Part shown: positions 23,301 through 34,600 of the stretch, in pieces
Layout: each line of letters opens with the position of its first letter
How positions within the stretch are numbered: position 1 is the first letter of the stretch
NCBI GenBank assembly: GCA_036852015.1
Contig: JAANDG010000024.1
Span: forward strand, 310,001 to 374,000
Direction: 5' to 3'
Length of the DNA stretch: 64,000 nucleotides
Source of the DNA: Pelodera strongyloides
Lineage: Eukaryota > Nematoda > Chromadorea > Rhabditida > Rhabditidae
Position numbers and translations under genes: made by a program
The notes under the pieces: generated by a model
The model's database searches: none
Seen by the model: the letters and a program-made list of their open reading frames with translations, nothing else
What the model was told of the DNA's origin: nothing

Positions 23301-26300
23301 CCCTTCACTTTGTTTCTTCAACGGTGTCTGCAACTTTTTTTCGACTTCATTAAACTTTTCTCAAAAACTATTGAATTGATTGTTGTGCGTTTGAAGCTTG
23401 GACACAGGGGGAGGCCGACTATGGAAGTTCGAAGCAGCATTGACTTGACATGTTATGTATGCTGACTTTATTTCCGAATTCTATTGTTTAGTTCACAATC
23501 ACCGGCAGCCGATGTGAGAACCAAACTTCGGCGACCGGTCAATGCTCCACTTGGCGCTCTAGTGCCGACGTGAGTTGGCTTTTTGATGTTTTCTGTTAAT
23601 TCGTGACCGTGACATGGGTGTCTTTCGGCTTCGCTCGCTGATGGAACGTACTGTAACAATGTTTCTGGCCTGATGGTGTTTTCTAAAGGCTCTAAGGCCA
23701 GCTTGAGTTAAGGTGAGCTATCGCCTCATTGTCATCCTGCCGTTTGAGTCACAATTAGTGCATTGATCACGATTCACGGCTCAACGTTTCATGTATGTTT
23801 TCAGGAAGGAGGACCCCGAAGAAATTCGCCGCCGTGAGGAGGAGAGAGAGGAGAGGAAGAAGTTGAAGGGAGAGTACTTGGATCGGATCAAACGGCTCAG
23901 GGAAGAAAGTCAGATTTTGTTTTGTCATATCTCTTTGGGTTTATCTTAACTTTTTATGTTTTGACTTTTACGCTTTGACTTTCTTTATAGACGAGCTCCG
24001 TCGCCTCCAGCAGCGTGAAGAGCGCTTGAGGAACCCGACACCCCCACCACTACCACAGGCCCGTGCCAATAACGTGCTACCAGAGGGAGAATCATGGGAG
24101 GACTATGAGGTGGAACCCGTAGGTAAGGGTTACGCTCATATAATCCTCTGCTATCGGTTTATCAGAGTAATTATGGTTCCAGCCTTCCAGCAGCTGGGGG
24201 GGAGAGGGGCATTCATAAAATCTCACTTTATGAATTTGTAAGAATGCCTTTTAGGAATGAAAAAAGGGTCCAGTATCCTATCTATTTAGGATGATAAGTT
24301 TAATTCTTTCATTTTACTCAGTGTGACTTTAGTATCTATTTTTTCTATGTTATGGGTGAAAGTAGTGTCAAGCAGAACATTTTGAATCTTTCACGTGTAT
24401 ATCTAGTAAACTAGAATCATCGTTCTTCTGGCCTGGCGCTCTTTATTTAGAAGTTTGAAGTGGAACGGTTGACGATTTGGGTATTTCAGTTAAAAGGAGA
24501 AGCAGAGGCGGCCGTGGACGGAGAAAAGACCGAGACCGAAGGAACCGATGGGGAGGCGAGGACGACGAGAGAGACCAGAGAGACGAGAGGGATTGGGATA
24601 GGAGGGATAGGTCGGTAACAGGGTTGTGAGAAGAGAGGGAGCGAGCGAGACAGAGAGAGAGGGGGGGGGAGTGAGAGAGAGAAGTGGCTGACATGTGCGG
24701 AGATGTGCCCTAGCTCTCTAGCTGCAGCTGAATGCGAAATTAGGTATTTATTGCATGACAGTTATTATCGGTTATTTTATCAAGACTGCGATGGATAATT
24801 GTGTTTTTCTTGCAGACGGTTTGATGACCATAATGAAACGCCCGATGGAGGTGCTCCTCGGCCACATTCTGATAGTGGAAGGCCTGATACCGCTGACAAT
24901 TCGGTGGCTGGAAGTGAAACACGATCAGCGAATCGAGATCGAGATGGACCCGCTGCTGACAGGTGAACGAGCCTTTGGAACTGTCCTTGAAAAACTAGCC
25001 GTTGAAGGAAGGTTTGCTAAGCGTTTTAACTACTTTGGCTGCTCGCCGGATTTGAAATTCAACCATTATGACCAACATTGTGACCTAGTTCTTTTCTCAT
25101 TTTTGCATTTTCAGGTGTTATTCGCGTATCGCTAACTAATGGATATACGATTTAATATTTAATGCGTAACCTAGGTTAGAGGGCTCGTACACAGTTCAAG
25201 TCTCTGTTTGAGCTACATATGAGTCTAAGCTCACTGCCCCTTTTTTTTAGAGCCGGCGATGCTGACGACGTGAATGATTACTATTCTGTTGGGCCAGGCA
25301 GAGGCAAGGAACGGGAATTTGGTCGAGGCCGAGGCTCCGGAAGAGGACGCGGACGGGAACGAGAACGGGAGAGGGACGAAGACAGTGGACGGAGAGGACG
25401 TGGAAGAGGGAGAGACCGAGGAGGAAAAGGAAGAGATAGAGACAGAGACAGACGACGAGAGGGAAGGGGGAGAGAAAGAGGCGGCAGAGAAGACAGAGGA
25501 CGAGGAGGCAGAGGACGAGGTGCCAGAGGAGGAGCCAGAGATGCGGTGTGTTATGTTGATTGGCTTGATAAGCGTAGGGAAGTGGGGGCCCATTTGGCGA
25601 CGATTCCCTTGTTTTTCATGGGTCAATCCATGAAAATGTTCAAATATGACGAGTTTGTGACCAAGTTTTCTCGAAAACAGCCACCAACTGGCTCCTGGCA
25701 ATTGTCGCACGTAAAAGTTTGTGAATCCCGACCCAGACCCCAGACCTAGGTTTCTTTTCTATGTCTCGTCTCGCTGATCGAGAATAAGTAACTTGCCAAA
25801 TATTTCCTGCTTCTTCTGTGATAGTTCAGGAGATGGACTTTTATTTGGTAGATTAAATATTTGTGATCGCCGGGTGCCAGTGCTTTGAAAAGATGAAAGT
25901 TCAGGCTTGGTGCTGTCACTACATAATTTCAAAAACCCTTAGATTCAAAGACAGTCTTTAGTCTTTTTTTTTGTAGTCTTTGTCAACCTCATTTTAGTTT
26001 GGGTTGACGCCTCCTTTCTTTAAAGACGCCTGCTATATAATAGACAAAAGCGTGTATTATAAGCAAGTTGGTTGTGGGCTATCTGTAACATTGGCCGCTC
26101 ACAATCTGCATAAAATACATGGTAATGTAGTTGCTCTACGTTTGATAAACATAAATTTAACATTGTGAATCTGGTTTAGCATGACGACCGTCGTGGACCA
26201 AGGCGAGGAGATTACAATGATTGGTCGGAAGGAGCTGGTGGTGGTGGCTATTATGACGGTTACTATGGTGGGGACGGTGGCTACGGCGGCGAGTCCTACT

Positions 26301-28427
26301 TTGCACACGATGATGATTACGGCTTTGGAGGAGGTGCCTCCTATGGGACCTATGACTCTTATGGAAGTGGTTATGACGATGGAGCAAGAGACCAACGATA
26401 TGGAGATGGATATAGTCAAGGTTCCGGATCACAAACATATTCGAAGGGAGCTGAGGAGTACTCGGCAGGAGGTTATGATCGAAACGAGGATTATTATCGG
26501 TTGGTGTTTATTCAGTACTATGTTGTTGCCTTCAGCTCATATTGAGTGAATGTGCACAGTAAGGTGGGAGGATTGTGTTTGTTAAAAATGTTGTGGTTTT
26601 AGTTTTGCATATTGAGTATATTGTGCTATTATTTTTTGAAGGTATGCGCTGAAGTTTATTGACCATGTGTTGTATTTAGATCGGCTGCTCACAATTCTGA
26701 CTGGACTGATAATCAAGAAAGGGCGTCCGGAGATTCTGGACTCCCGTGGAGCAAGCCGAAAAGCGGTGGAGCTGGTTCCAAAGCCCCGAAACCACCGTCA
26801 CTTTTGGAATTGGAAGAAATTCCCAGTATGATGTAGGTTTTATGCTAAACAAATTTTTGGCGTTGGTGTTTTGTAGTTTTTTACTATGTATGCATTTTGT
26901 TGTACTTGAACTGTAATGACACACATTGATTAGACTGATTGCGAAACTAATGTATTTCATTTATTTGACACCCGTGTGCACTTAATTTATTGTTGAAGTA
27001 GTCCGCTTACGTGTTAGCGGCAAAGAGAATTAGTATTGTATTTGTATTATAGTGGATTTCTGTTAATTAATTACAGGCGTGATCCACCACAGAACGCTGG
27101 GAGCAATTACCATCACAGCGCACAGAGTGGGTTTTTTAGTTGTTTTAAATTTTAGTTTTTTTTTTAGTTGTTTTTTAGTTGTTTTACTGTTTTCATTGTG
27201 ATCTTAACTATGGTTGTTTAGGATCAATATGAAACTTTTTGGATGGACGCCTACAATTTTAATGCTTGATTTTTCATTAGGGTTAGCTGTAAACTGTTGA
27301 AACTGAAACTGTTGATGATTTGAAATTTTGTTAACCTAATTTTTTATTTATTTTATTGATTCATTGTAGTAACCTATTTAACTATTCTAATTTTTTTGGG
27401 AGTCTTTTTATATTTAAATTTGTTTCCTAAAGTAAACCCTTGTAATTTGTAGGCGAATCGCCTGCTCCCCCTCCTCCCCCGCCGCCGTCTATACAGCAGA
27501 AGAAACCGGCCTCTTCTAGCTTCCCTCCCGGATACCCAGCACCTCCCGCCGACCCCCCACCACCTTTGAATTATGGGGGAGCATCATCTGCTGGGTACGA
27601 TGGATATGGGAATGCTGCACAGTCTCAGTGGGATGGATATCAGATGAGTGGTTAGTTTAGTGATGGTTTTTTTTACTTTTTTTTTCTGACATCATATGAG
27701 GCCATTTTGCAGTCTTTATAGTGTTGTGTAGCGGGTTGTTCGATAGTGAATAGTGAAATTAGTTTTGCAACTGTCGCTCAATGCGTCGTTGTTTTTAGTG
27801 TTAATCACTTTAATTTAGTCGCATGGTTATGCTCTATGAGGTCAGTAAGTCGGTGTATGCGTCACTTGTCTATTTAAAATGTATATATTAATATATTTGC
27901 AGCTCCATCTTCATATTCTGCGGTCCCACCATGGAAACCAAATGAGCCTGCAAGTGGATACAGTGCTACTTTTGCGGTATGTAGTCTCTTGTTTTCGTAT
28001 TTTTCTTTTGTTTGATTAACCGTATATACAATGTAAAAAAAATTGGCCTTGATAGAAGTCTTGATAGATCGGAATGTGCAGTATTCATTTCAGAATACTG
28101 CACATACCTATGGACAGCAACCAACTTCGTATGCGTATTCTGGAAGTGTACCGGTTCCGGTAAGTCGCTTTTTATTTCTTGATGAAATTCCTTTTCCTCT
28201 GCAAGTCTTTTATTGAGCAGATTGATCTCTTACTGCGGATCATGTATCTACATCACATCTGCGTCTATTTTGAACAAGTGTTTGATCTTTTTTTGCGCGC
28301 ACTTTTATTAAGTTAATAAAGATTTATACTCTATTTCCAGCCATCTAATGGTGGAGAATGGAAGAAGAATGCACAAGGACGGTATGTGTATGAAAAATCG
28401 GCTCCGTCTTACGGTGGCACCTACTAG
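17331..28427 (+). CDS. large SR-related RS/RG-rich protein, 27 exons, family not identified
   Basis: I do not recognise a named orthologue; composition suggests a nuclear RNA-processing (splicing-associated) factor. Coding exons: 17331-17381, 17994-18080, 18277-18555, 18719-18781, 18993-19136, 19584-19670, 19925-20008, 20453-20539, 21213-21255, 21542-21607, 21857-21941, 22126-22151, 22391-22535, 23131-23235, 23492-23569, 23805-23908, 23991-24122, 24490-24610, 24816-24962, 25251-25545, 26180-26499, 26680-26832, 27077-27126, 27453-27650, 27903-27976, 28094-28159, 28341-28427; all join in frame. In order: an acidic N-terminal half with four repeats of the type GITFTEDSDDEDE; a helical segment (PEEQAWLKQTQKFLSETY); an (RS)n tract (exon 14); a charged coiled coil (exons 16-17); RG/RD/RE-rich tracts (exons 18-20); a Gly/Tyr/Asp-rich exon 21; and a Pro/Tyr/Gln tail ending SYGGTY. 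An AATAAA lies at 28971-28976. Exons 12-13 are the least certain. Start: an ATG 26 bases after an acceptor, with no earlier in-frame exon seen. Confidence 0.8.
17564..17925. mobile_element. TTAA-flanked 362-bp foldback in SR-gene intron 1
   Basis: It starts TTAAAGGGATCAGCTCACC and ends with GGTGAGCCGATCCCTTTAA. The long arms (about 17564-17745 and 17755-17925) are almost perfectly complementary, with matched blocks such as CCGATCGATCCACCACTTTA. The central loop is about 10 bases. No coding potential. Confidence 0.9.
20161..20340. mobile_element. foldback element, GAGGCC-ended family (copy 2)
   Basis: A 180-bp sequence with exact inverted ends, GAGGCCGTATTCACCACT and AGTGGTGAATACGGCCTC. An internal GTGGTGAATGC motif at about 20240-20250 repeats the end. 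It lies in an intron of the SR-related gene and is related to 9501-9623. Confidence 0.85.
20851..21186. repeat. 30-bp minisatellite, about 11 copies, in SR-gene intron
   Basis: The unit TTAAATAAGGTTGTGTGTAT plus TATATGTACC repeats head to tail with only scattered single-base changes. As 30 is divisible by three, the array is open in one frame (20863-21252) and encodes a periodic CIICTLNKVV peptide, which I regard as a by-product. The array stops about 26 bases before exon 9 (21213). Confidence 0.97.
22544..23064. repeat. tandem duplication (period 269 bp) in SR-gene intron 13
   Basis: The segment 22544-22794 is repeated at 22813-23064 with few differences (for example AGAAGCTGTGAGAAG versus AGAAGCCATGAGAAG). 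Both copies end in the same TTTTAAAGAGAAATACCGG foldback terminus. The sequence just after exon 13 was therefore duplicated together with a partial CCGGCCGG element. A short complete-looking relic (TTAA to TTAA) sits at 23044-23096. Confidence 0.93.
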
Positions 28428-29259
28428 ACATTGGTAGTAAACATATGGATTCTGTGAACGCGGTTTGCTTCCGTGTTTTGTAGTTTCTCATGTCCATATA
28501 AGGAATAGTGTATAATAATAATAATAACAGTAAATGTTGTCTTAGAGAGTAGATAATAGCTATATAATTTTCAGTAGCATTTTTCTTTTTGACGTTTTAT
28601 ACAATTGTACCGTAATTATATTTTTGGCTGATGTAATTGAACTTTGATACTCAGAGTATGGTTAATCGTATGTGAGTAAGCTTAGTAGATTAATATAGAC
28701 CTCGGTAGGAGAATCATTATGGGCTCTACGACGTATATTTCTTTCAATCGGAGATGATATTACTTTGCTTCGTTGCTTTTGTTTAAAGTGTTCCAATTCC
28801 ATTCGTACGTGTCAAAGTGGCTTGCGTTTTTGCTTTTTATGTTTGTTGTTGTTTACTACTTTATATCGTAGGAAATTCTCGCTATTGACTACGTCATTCC
28901 TATATGTATTTTGTATATAAACTCTTATCCGGTCCTCCTGACGTTGTCGCTTGTAGTTTCATACCCTAACAATAAATTATTATTTTTTTTCTTCATTGTT
29001 TGTTAGATATTATTTAGTTGTATTGGTTACTGTGCAACCATGTTATTGGCTTAATAAATATTAAGTTGTTTAATTTTGGCAAATTCAAATTACCTGATAT
29101 CTTGTGAATTGATGGTTCCTCGATGATTACTTTCAGTTGTGAAATTGTTTTTATTTTTAAACCGTCTTCTTGTGTTTTCTTCTCTGTTTATATAGATTTT
29201 ATAAGTTCTAATATTATAATAATAATTATGTTTATGTCAAATGTGATTGCAGGTGAATT
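28428..29259. other. SR-gene 3'UTR and GPALPP1 5' flank
   Basis: AT-rich sequence without further exons. An AATAAA at 28971-28976, about 545 bases after the stop, is the likely polyadenylation signal of the SR-related gene. An acceptor TTGCAG ends at 29252, seven bases before the GPALPP1 start codon. Confidence 0.55.
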
Positions 29260-31673
29260 ATGGCGCAGATTGGTCCAGTTTTACCAGACGGTTTGAAATT
29301 ATTGCATGGTTCGGAAGGAACTTCTGAGGAAGATTCGAAGCCGGTGTCTGCTTCTATTGGGCCACAACTGCCACCTGGTGTAACTATTGGACCCAGTTTG
29401 CCCTCAACCTCGGAGTCGACGGCTAATATTGGTCCCACGATCCCCAGTGGAGTTAGTATAGGACCGTGTCTTCCCGAGGGACTTGGCTCTGAACCTGGGG
29501 ATGATGAGCACGATGAACCTTCGTCGAGTATTGGGCCTTCTATTCCTACCGGGGTCCTTTTGACCACAGATGTTGATGAGGAAGAGGATGAAGAAGTGGG
29601 GGCAAGTATCGGACCAGCCATACCACCGGGAGTACAACTACCCGATGTGGACCACGATGATGCGGTGAAGTTTCTATTATCTACGTTGCTTCCTGCCGGA
29701 AGGTGTTTGGGGTTTTGCGAATTTCGTGATCTTACTTCTCGAATGCATCCTCTTGAAAATTCTTTGAGCGCTACCTTGTTTCGATGAGATCGTACTTCTC
29801 GGACATGTATTTTTGATTCGAGCACGGGAGGCCAGTTAATTGTTTGAGGTGGTGTATGCTTTTTAATCGGTCGTTTTTCCGTTTAGGATGATGTGGTGGG
29901 ACCAGAATTACCGAATTGTGACATAGAACGAGCCAAGGACGATTATGCACTTCGACTGGCGTACTTTAAGATGCAGAAAGATGACGAGGTTAGCGTAACG
30001 ACTTTAGAAAACTTTGTTCAGGGGAAAGGTCGAAATGTTGATTAATTACCGTCATTGGACACTAATATTTGTACAGTTGATAAACCATCCCCGTCCGTAA
30101 ATCCCATACCGGTATTGCCCGTTACCGTACCCGTATTCATCTTCATCACCTGTACTTTTTCCAGGCTTCAAGGCCAAAACGTGAGGAATGGATGACGTCA
30201 CTGCCCGCAAAGCTAGGAAATTATGGACTTGGAGCGCGACAGGTTTGGCGATATGCTCATTTGGTGACTGTGCACTGTCTGATCTATTCGCCTCAACATT
30301 TGTGTTTGCTTTCTAACCGAAGAGCCAAGCTCTTACAATTAGTCGTCCTTCGATTAGTCTTTTTTTTTCACTCTGTCTCTGCACCTAGTTATTTATCATT
30401 GTTATGCTAGTGATATTTCGTTTTCAGTTCTCGAAAAGTAAAGCAGGTAGTGAACAATCGTCGGAGTGGACGGAAACCCCCGAACAGAAGCGTCGCAAAA
30501 TTGTATGTTGTGTTTTGTTATGTTTAGTGAGGACTTAAATTTCAAGCGTGGCTTTAATTGTAGAGATATAATATAGGATATTGCGTCTTTTTGATGTAGC
30601 TGTTAAGGCAAAGGCAGGCTACCATACGATTATGATATTCACATGGCATCTGCAACTTACCGACCGAGTACTGTAACATTAATTACGTACCTAATTACGT
30701 TCCTGTTTCCTGGATTTGTTGGTTCTCCCCTCTTTTCTAATTATCGTATACAGATTTCTTCGGTTCTAGGAAGCGCCGGAACCCCCGTCTTTGGATAAAA
30801 TTGCGACATTTGCGCGTGACAGGGAACAGCAGCGAAAAGCCGATGCTCTCAATGTAGGTTTTAGTTTATTTCTCGTTTTGTAATTGTGGTGCAAGGAACA
30901 GTGGTGTAATTCACTTTAAGGATGGTGTAGAACTGTATTTGTGAAACTATGTTAATCGCGCTAACAAGGATTTGTAGAACTGCTGCCATTGGACGGTTAT
31001 CTAGAGTAATCTTCGAACAACATTAGGTTTCTTTTCCGCACGTTCAACATTCATAACTTGTTAAATTGATATTCTTAAGAAAAGCCGTGGTAAAGCCCTT
31101 CTGGATCAGCACTCTGAACTCCGACCGGACATGACTCCGAAGCAGGGAGGCAGAAAGACCTTCGACATTGAGAAGGACATGGCTGTGAGGAGATTTCATA
31201 GTTTGATCGTCTTTATTTAAAGTGATGTGGTTGGGAGTTTGTGCTGTGTATGTTGTGCAACCATGTCTGTGCCCTGAGGCAGTGTATTTGTCACACGTTA
31301 CGGTTCACAAACCTCCTACCATACCAATTTATTCGCGTGTAGTTAGCATAAGTTTCGTTGAATTGTGGTTTCTGAATTAAAAACGAATGTGCCAAACGGC
31401 ATGTTTCATGAGGTTTTTTCAAGGGATTGATTAGTAGGTTCTGAGCTTTGCATCGTAATGCACGGAATGACGTAACCACGTAACGTTTACGCCAGTACGT
31501 TAAAGTGAACTAATAAGTTTTAGTACTATGCGTATATTTTTCTTCTTGCATGGCTTTGTTGTTTTTAGGTTCGTGGTCTTGGAAAGTCGACCGCTACTAC
31601 TGAAGAACTGCGTACACAGATGGGAGAACTGGGCGCCAGGTTTGGACATAGTAAGGGACAGAGGTTTTTGTAA
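29260..31673 (+). CDS. GPALPP1: GPALPP motifs-containing protein 1 (GPALPP1, DUF3752)
   Basis: Poorly characterised conserved eukaryotic protein, with no enzymatic role known to me. Exons: 29260-29664, 29887-29988, 30165-30242, 30428-30502, 30770-30853, 31080-31184, 31569-31673, all in frame. The first exon encodes about eight copies of the name-giving motif in the form IGPxLPxG or IGPxIPxG, separated by acidic linkers. The DUF3752 C-terminal half is clear: REEWMTSLPAKLGNYGLGAR, SSEWTETPEQKRRK, FDIEKDMAVRGLG and a terminal GARFGHSKGQRFL, which matches the human C-terminus closely. Start: an ATG seven bases after an acceptor. An AATAAA lies at 32176-32181. The human motif is usually IGPALPPGF; here the third and later positions vary more. 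Confidence 0.95.
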
Positions 31674-34600
31674 AGTTTCTTAGTCAAAATTGTGCTTTAT
31701 TCGTCATTTCGTTGATGTGTATGTGTAATTATCATCCTGAATCAGCTATGTAAGATTAATATTTTGTTGTTCGAGTTGACCAACTCAACAACCACGGTGT
31801 TTCTCCCAGAACATTTATTTCTCAAATACGTATGTACAAAATTATGTCTGCTGTTTATTTATTAGATTATAAAAAAGGATTATCCAATTAGTTAATGCGC
31901 CCATAATTTTGATTATTAAGTATTTGATTGATCAGTTGTTTTTGAAATTGTAAAACTTACATACCGATTTTAAATATTTTTACCAAGTTTTCCAATAATT
32001 CTAATGTTGCTGTAGCTGTCACAGTAATCTTATGATGATGTCTCCATTGGTTGCTACTTATGCTTCGGTAATTGAGGTCGACCACAAGTTTTTTTTCCTA
32101 AGTTTATTCCTTTTTTCTTATTCCTAAGTTTTACTTCCTAAGTTTATTCACTCTCACTTTTTGTTGTTGTAAAACAATAAACATATTACCTCTATGACTC
32201 TGTTTTGTTTAGGATTTCGGATGTCCGTTTAGTACTTGTTGATTTGTGGTTTGTGTTTAATAGGCGTTTTAAGAAATTGTACTTATGGTATTTAGTATTT
32301 GTGTTTTTCACGTGATATGTTTGTAATCGATGTGTATCTTGTTTCTTTGTAGTCGTAAAATATTTTTGCAATCGTTCTTTGTAAATTCTTTGTAATCGTA
32401 AAAAAATTCTTTTAGGAATATGCGATCGTGACGGGAATTACGAACTCAACAACTAGCAGGGAGGAAATCACTGGTGAGGTATTTTTTTTATGACTTATTA
32501 GTACTCTCTGTAGAAACGTGATGGGTGACCTGATTACTACTGTAGTTACTACTGTATACTAGTGTTTTATTATCTCTGTGTATTTTCTTGAATCATCAAG
32601 GAAGCGGCTTGCAATCATGTCGCATGCAATCAGGGAATCAGGTGAGCTTTATTAGAAAAATTATCTGATTGCACCGCATACTCTGAAAATCTACTTCATT
32701 ATCCTTTTACTGGTAGTTTCCTCATCAATTGCACCCTTGAACGTCACAAAAAGGCAATTTTCGCTCCTCACTCTCAATCATTAACGTAGACCTCGAGGTG
32801 TTCCCGTATGAAATAGTGTTTAGTGTGTGAAATCCTTTATTGTGTCAAATCATCATGCAACAAATAGCAAAGCCTGTCATAAAGAACTCTACTACTGTAC
32901 TTTTATCAATTCCCTTTGACCAATTAACCTGTGTGATTCTTCCCCTTCCCATTTTCAGTTGGTTGTGCCATGTCTCTCTCTGTCTATCCATTTATCCAGC
33001 AATTTGACTTGGGCGGCGCGTTTTGGATGTGGTGGTAATGTGAGTTGAGGCTGAGGGGAGATCAATATCCTCAAAAAGAGGTCTGACCGCTGTTACCGTC
33101 ACTACCCAACCAACGCTGCAAACCTGTTGGATACCGAGCCTCGGAGTCTTTCTCTCTCCCTTTCTCCCGCTATATCTTTACCGCTACCCCGCGGGCTTCC
33201 AGGCTGCCCCTGGAAGAGGAAACTAGAGAAACAACCAAAATTAACAGACTCTTTGCGCGCTGGGAACTGTTTTTATCTTTGTTTCTACTACCCAGTCGGC
33301 AACTTAAATTATGGGATATGTTACGCTGATGAAGTAAGTATATGATGATCATCCTAAATTAGCCAGCCTTTGCGTCGGAGTGTGTTTAGTTTTAGGTTTG
33401 TGATTGTGTAGAACGTGTAGTATCCTAATAGTTTGGTAAGGTCGGGAAATAAGAGGAGATATTATGGAATAGAAATGGAATTGCAACTTTTGCATATCGC
33501 GTCTAATTGCTTGGAATACAAACTACATATCGTGTCTTTTATTAGGGAAAACACTTTTTGTAGTTTTTCTGCATAAGCACATTATCCCTTTGTCCGATAG
33601 TCCGATTGAAATCATCCGAGTGTTACTGATTACTGCAACTGCTTGCTATTACACGTACACCTAAAAATTGCCTCGAATTTGCACCCAAAGTATTTGTCTG
33701 AAAAGTGAATGCATTGTAGCCTATCGTCCAGCTTTGTGTGCATATTTGCACATCATATTCCAGCGGGAATCTTTTAACGTATTAAATTTCATCGGTACTT
33801 TTGTGCCCAACTCGCGACCGTTGTATCGAGCGAAAAGTTGTATGTTTAATCAGCATTTTAGGAATAGCCAAGTTTAATACTAATTTTAGTACATTGTATT
33901 TCAAGAAATTGCATGAGCATTTACCGTGTGTTGTAGTTGTAGAATTGTACAATCACCCAATCAAATCGTAGAATCCTCACCTAAAGTTACTCCATTACTC
34001 CATCCTAGTAGTGAGAACCATTTGCCTCGTATTTGTCCACCCGAAACGCACCGGCACCCCTGTTGTGTTGTGTGTAATACATCTTTGAAAAAAACCAGAA
34101 ACCTCTATCCAACTAACCAATTATACGGCACTGGCGGCGGTGCCAGAGGAGAAGACAAAAACACCCAAGAAAACGACGACTAGGCAATGTGCCAGAGCGG
34201 ACCCAGTCACAGGTTTTGAGCGAAATCAACTCACACCATACTGACCATAGTTTTATGATCATAAGTCTAGTGTTGAACTCACATCTCAATTCTTTACAGG
34301 ATGCAGACCAGACTATCTCCCAATTACTGTCTAGAAGTTTATTACAGTTGGTGTCAGTTGTGCTTTAATTTTAATGACATGCTATTTCCATGAGAATACT
34401 TTACACTGTTCTTGTCATCCTCATCATGTGATCTTAACATCACTGTGATCTTGGTTTATAATTTGGTAGTACTACAGTACCTTCGTTTCCATTGATATTT
34501 GATTACGGCCAATGTCTGTGAATAGGTAATAATACTGGATTGGCTATTGTATATCGGATGGCTTGGTTTTGTTGTGAGTCGGAGATCTCCTCTCTGATTT

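Noticed and set aside
25231..25710. 159-codon Ser-rich frame on the - strand
   Set aside because: It is the antisense shadow of the Arg/Gly-rich exon 20 of the SR-related gene.
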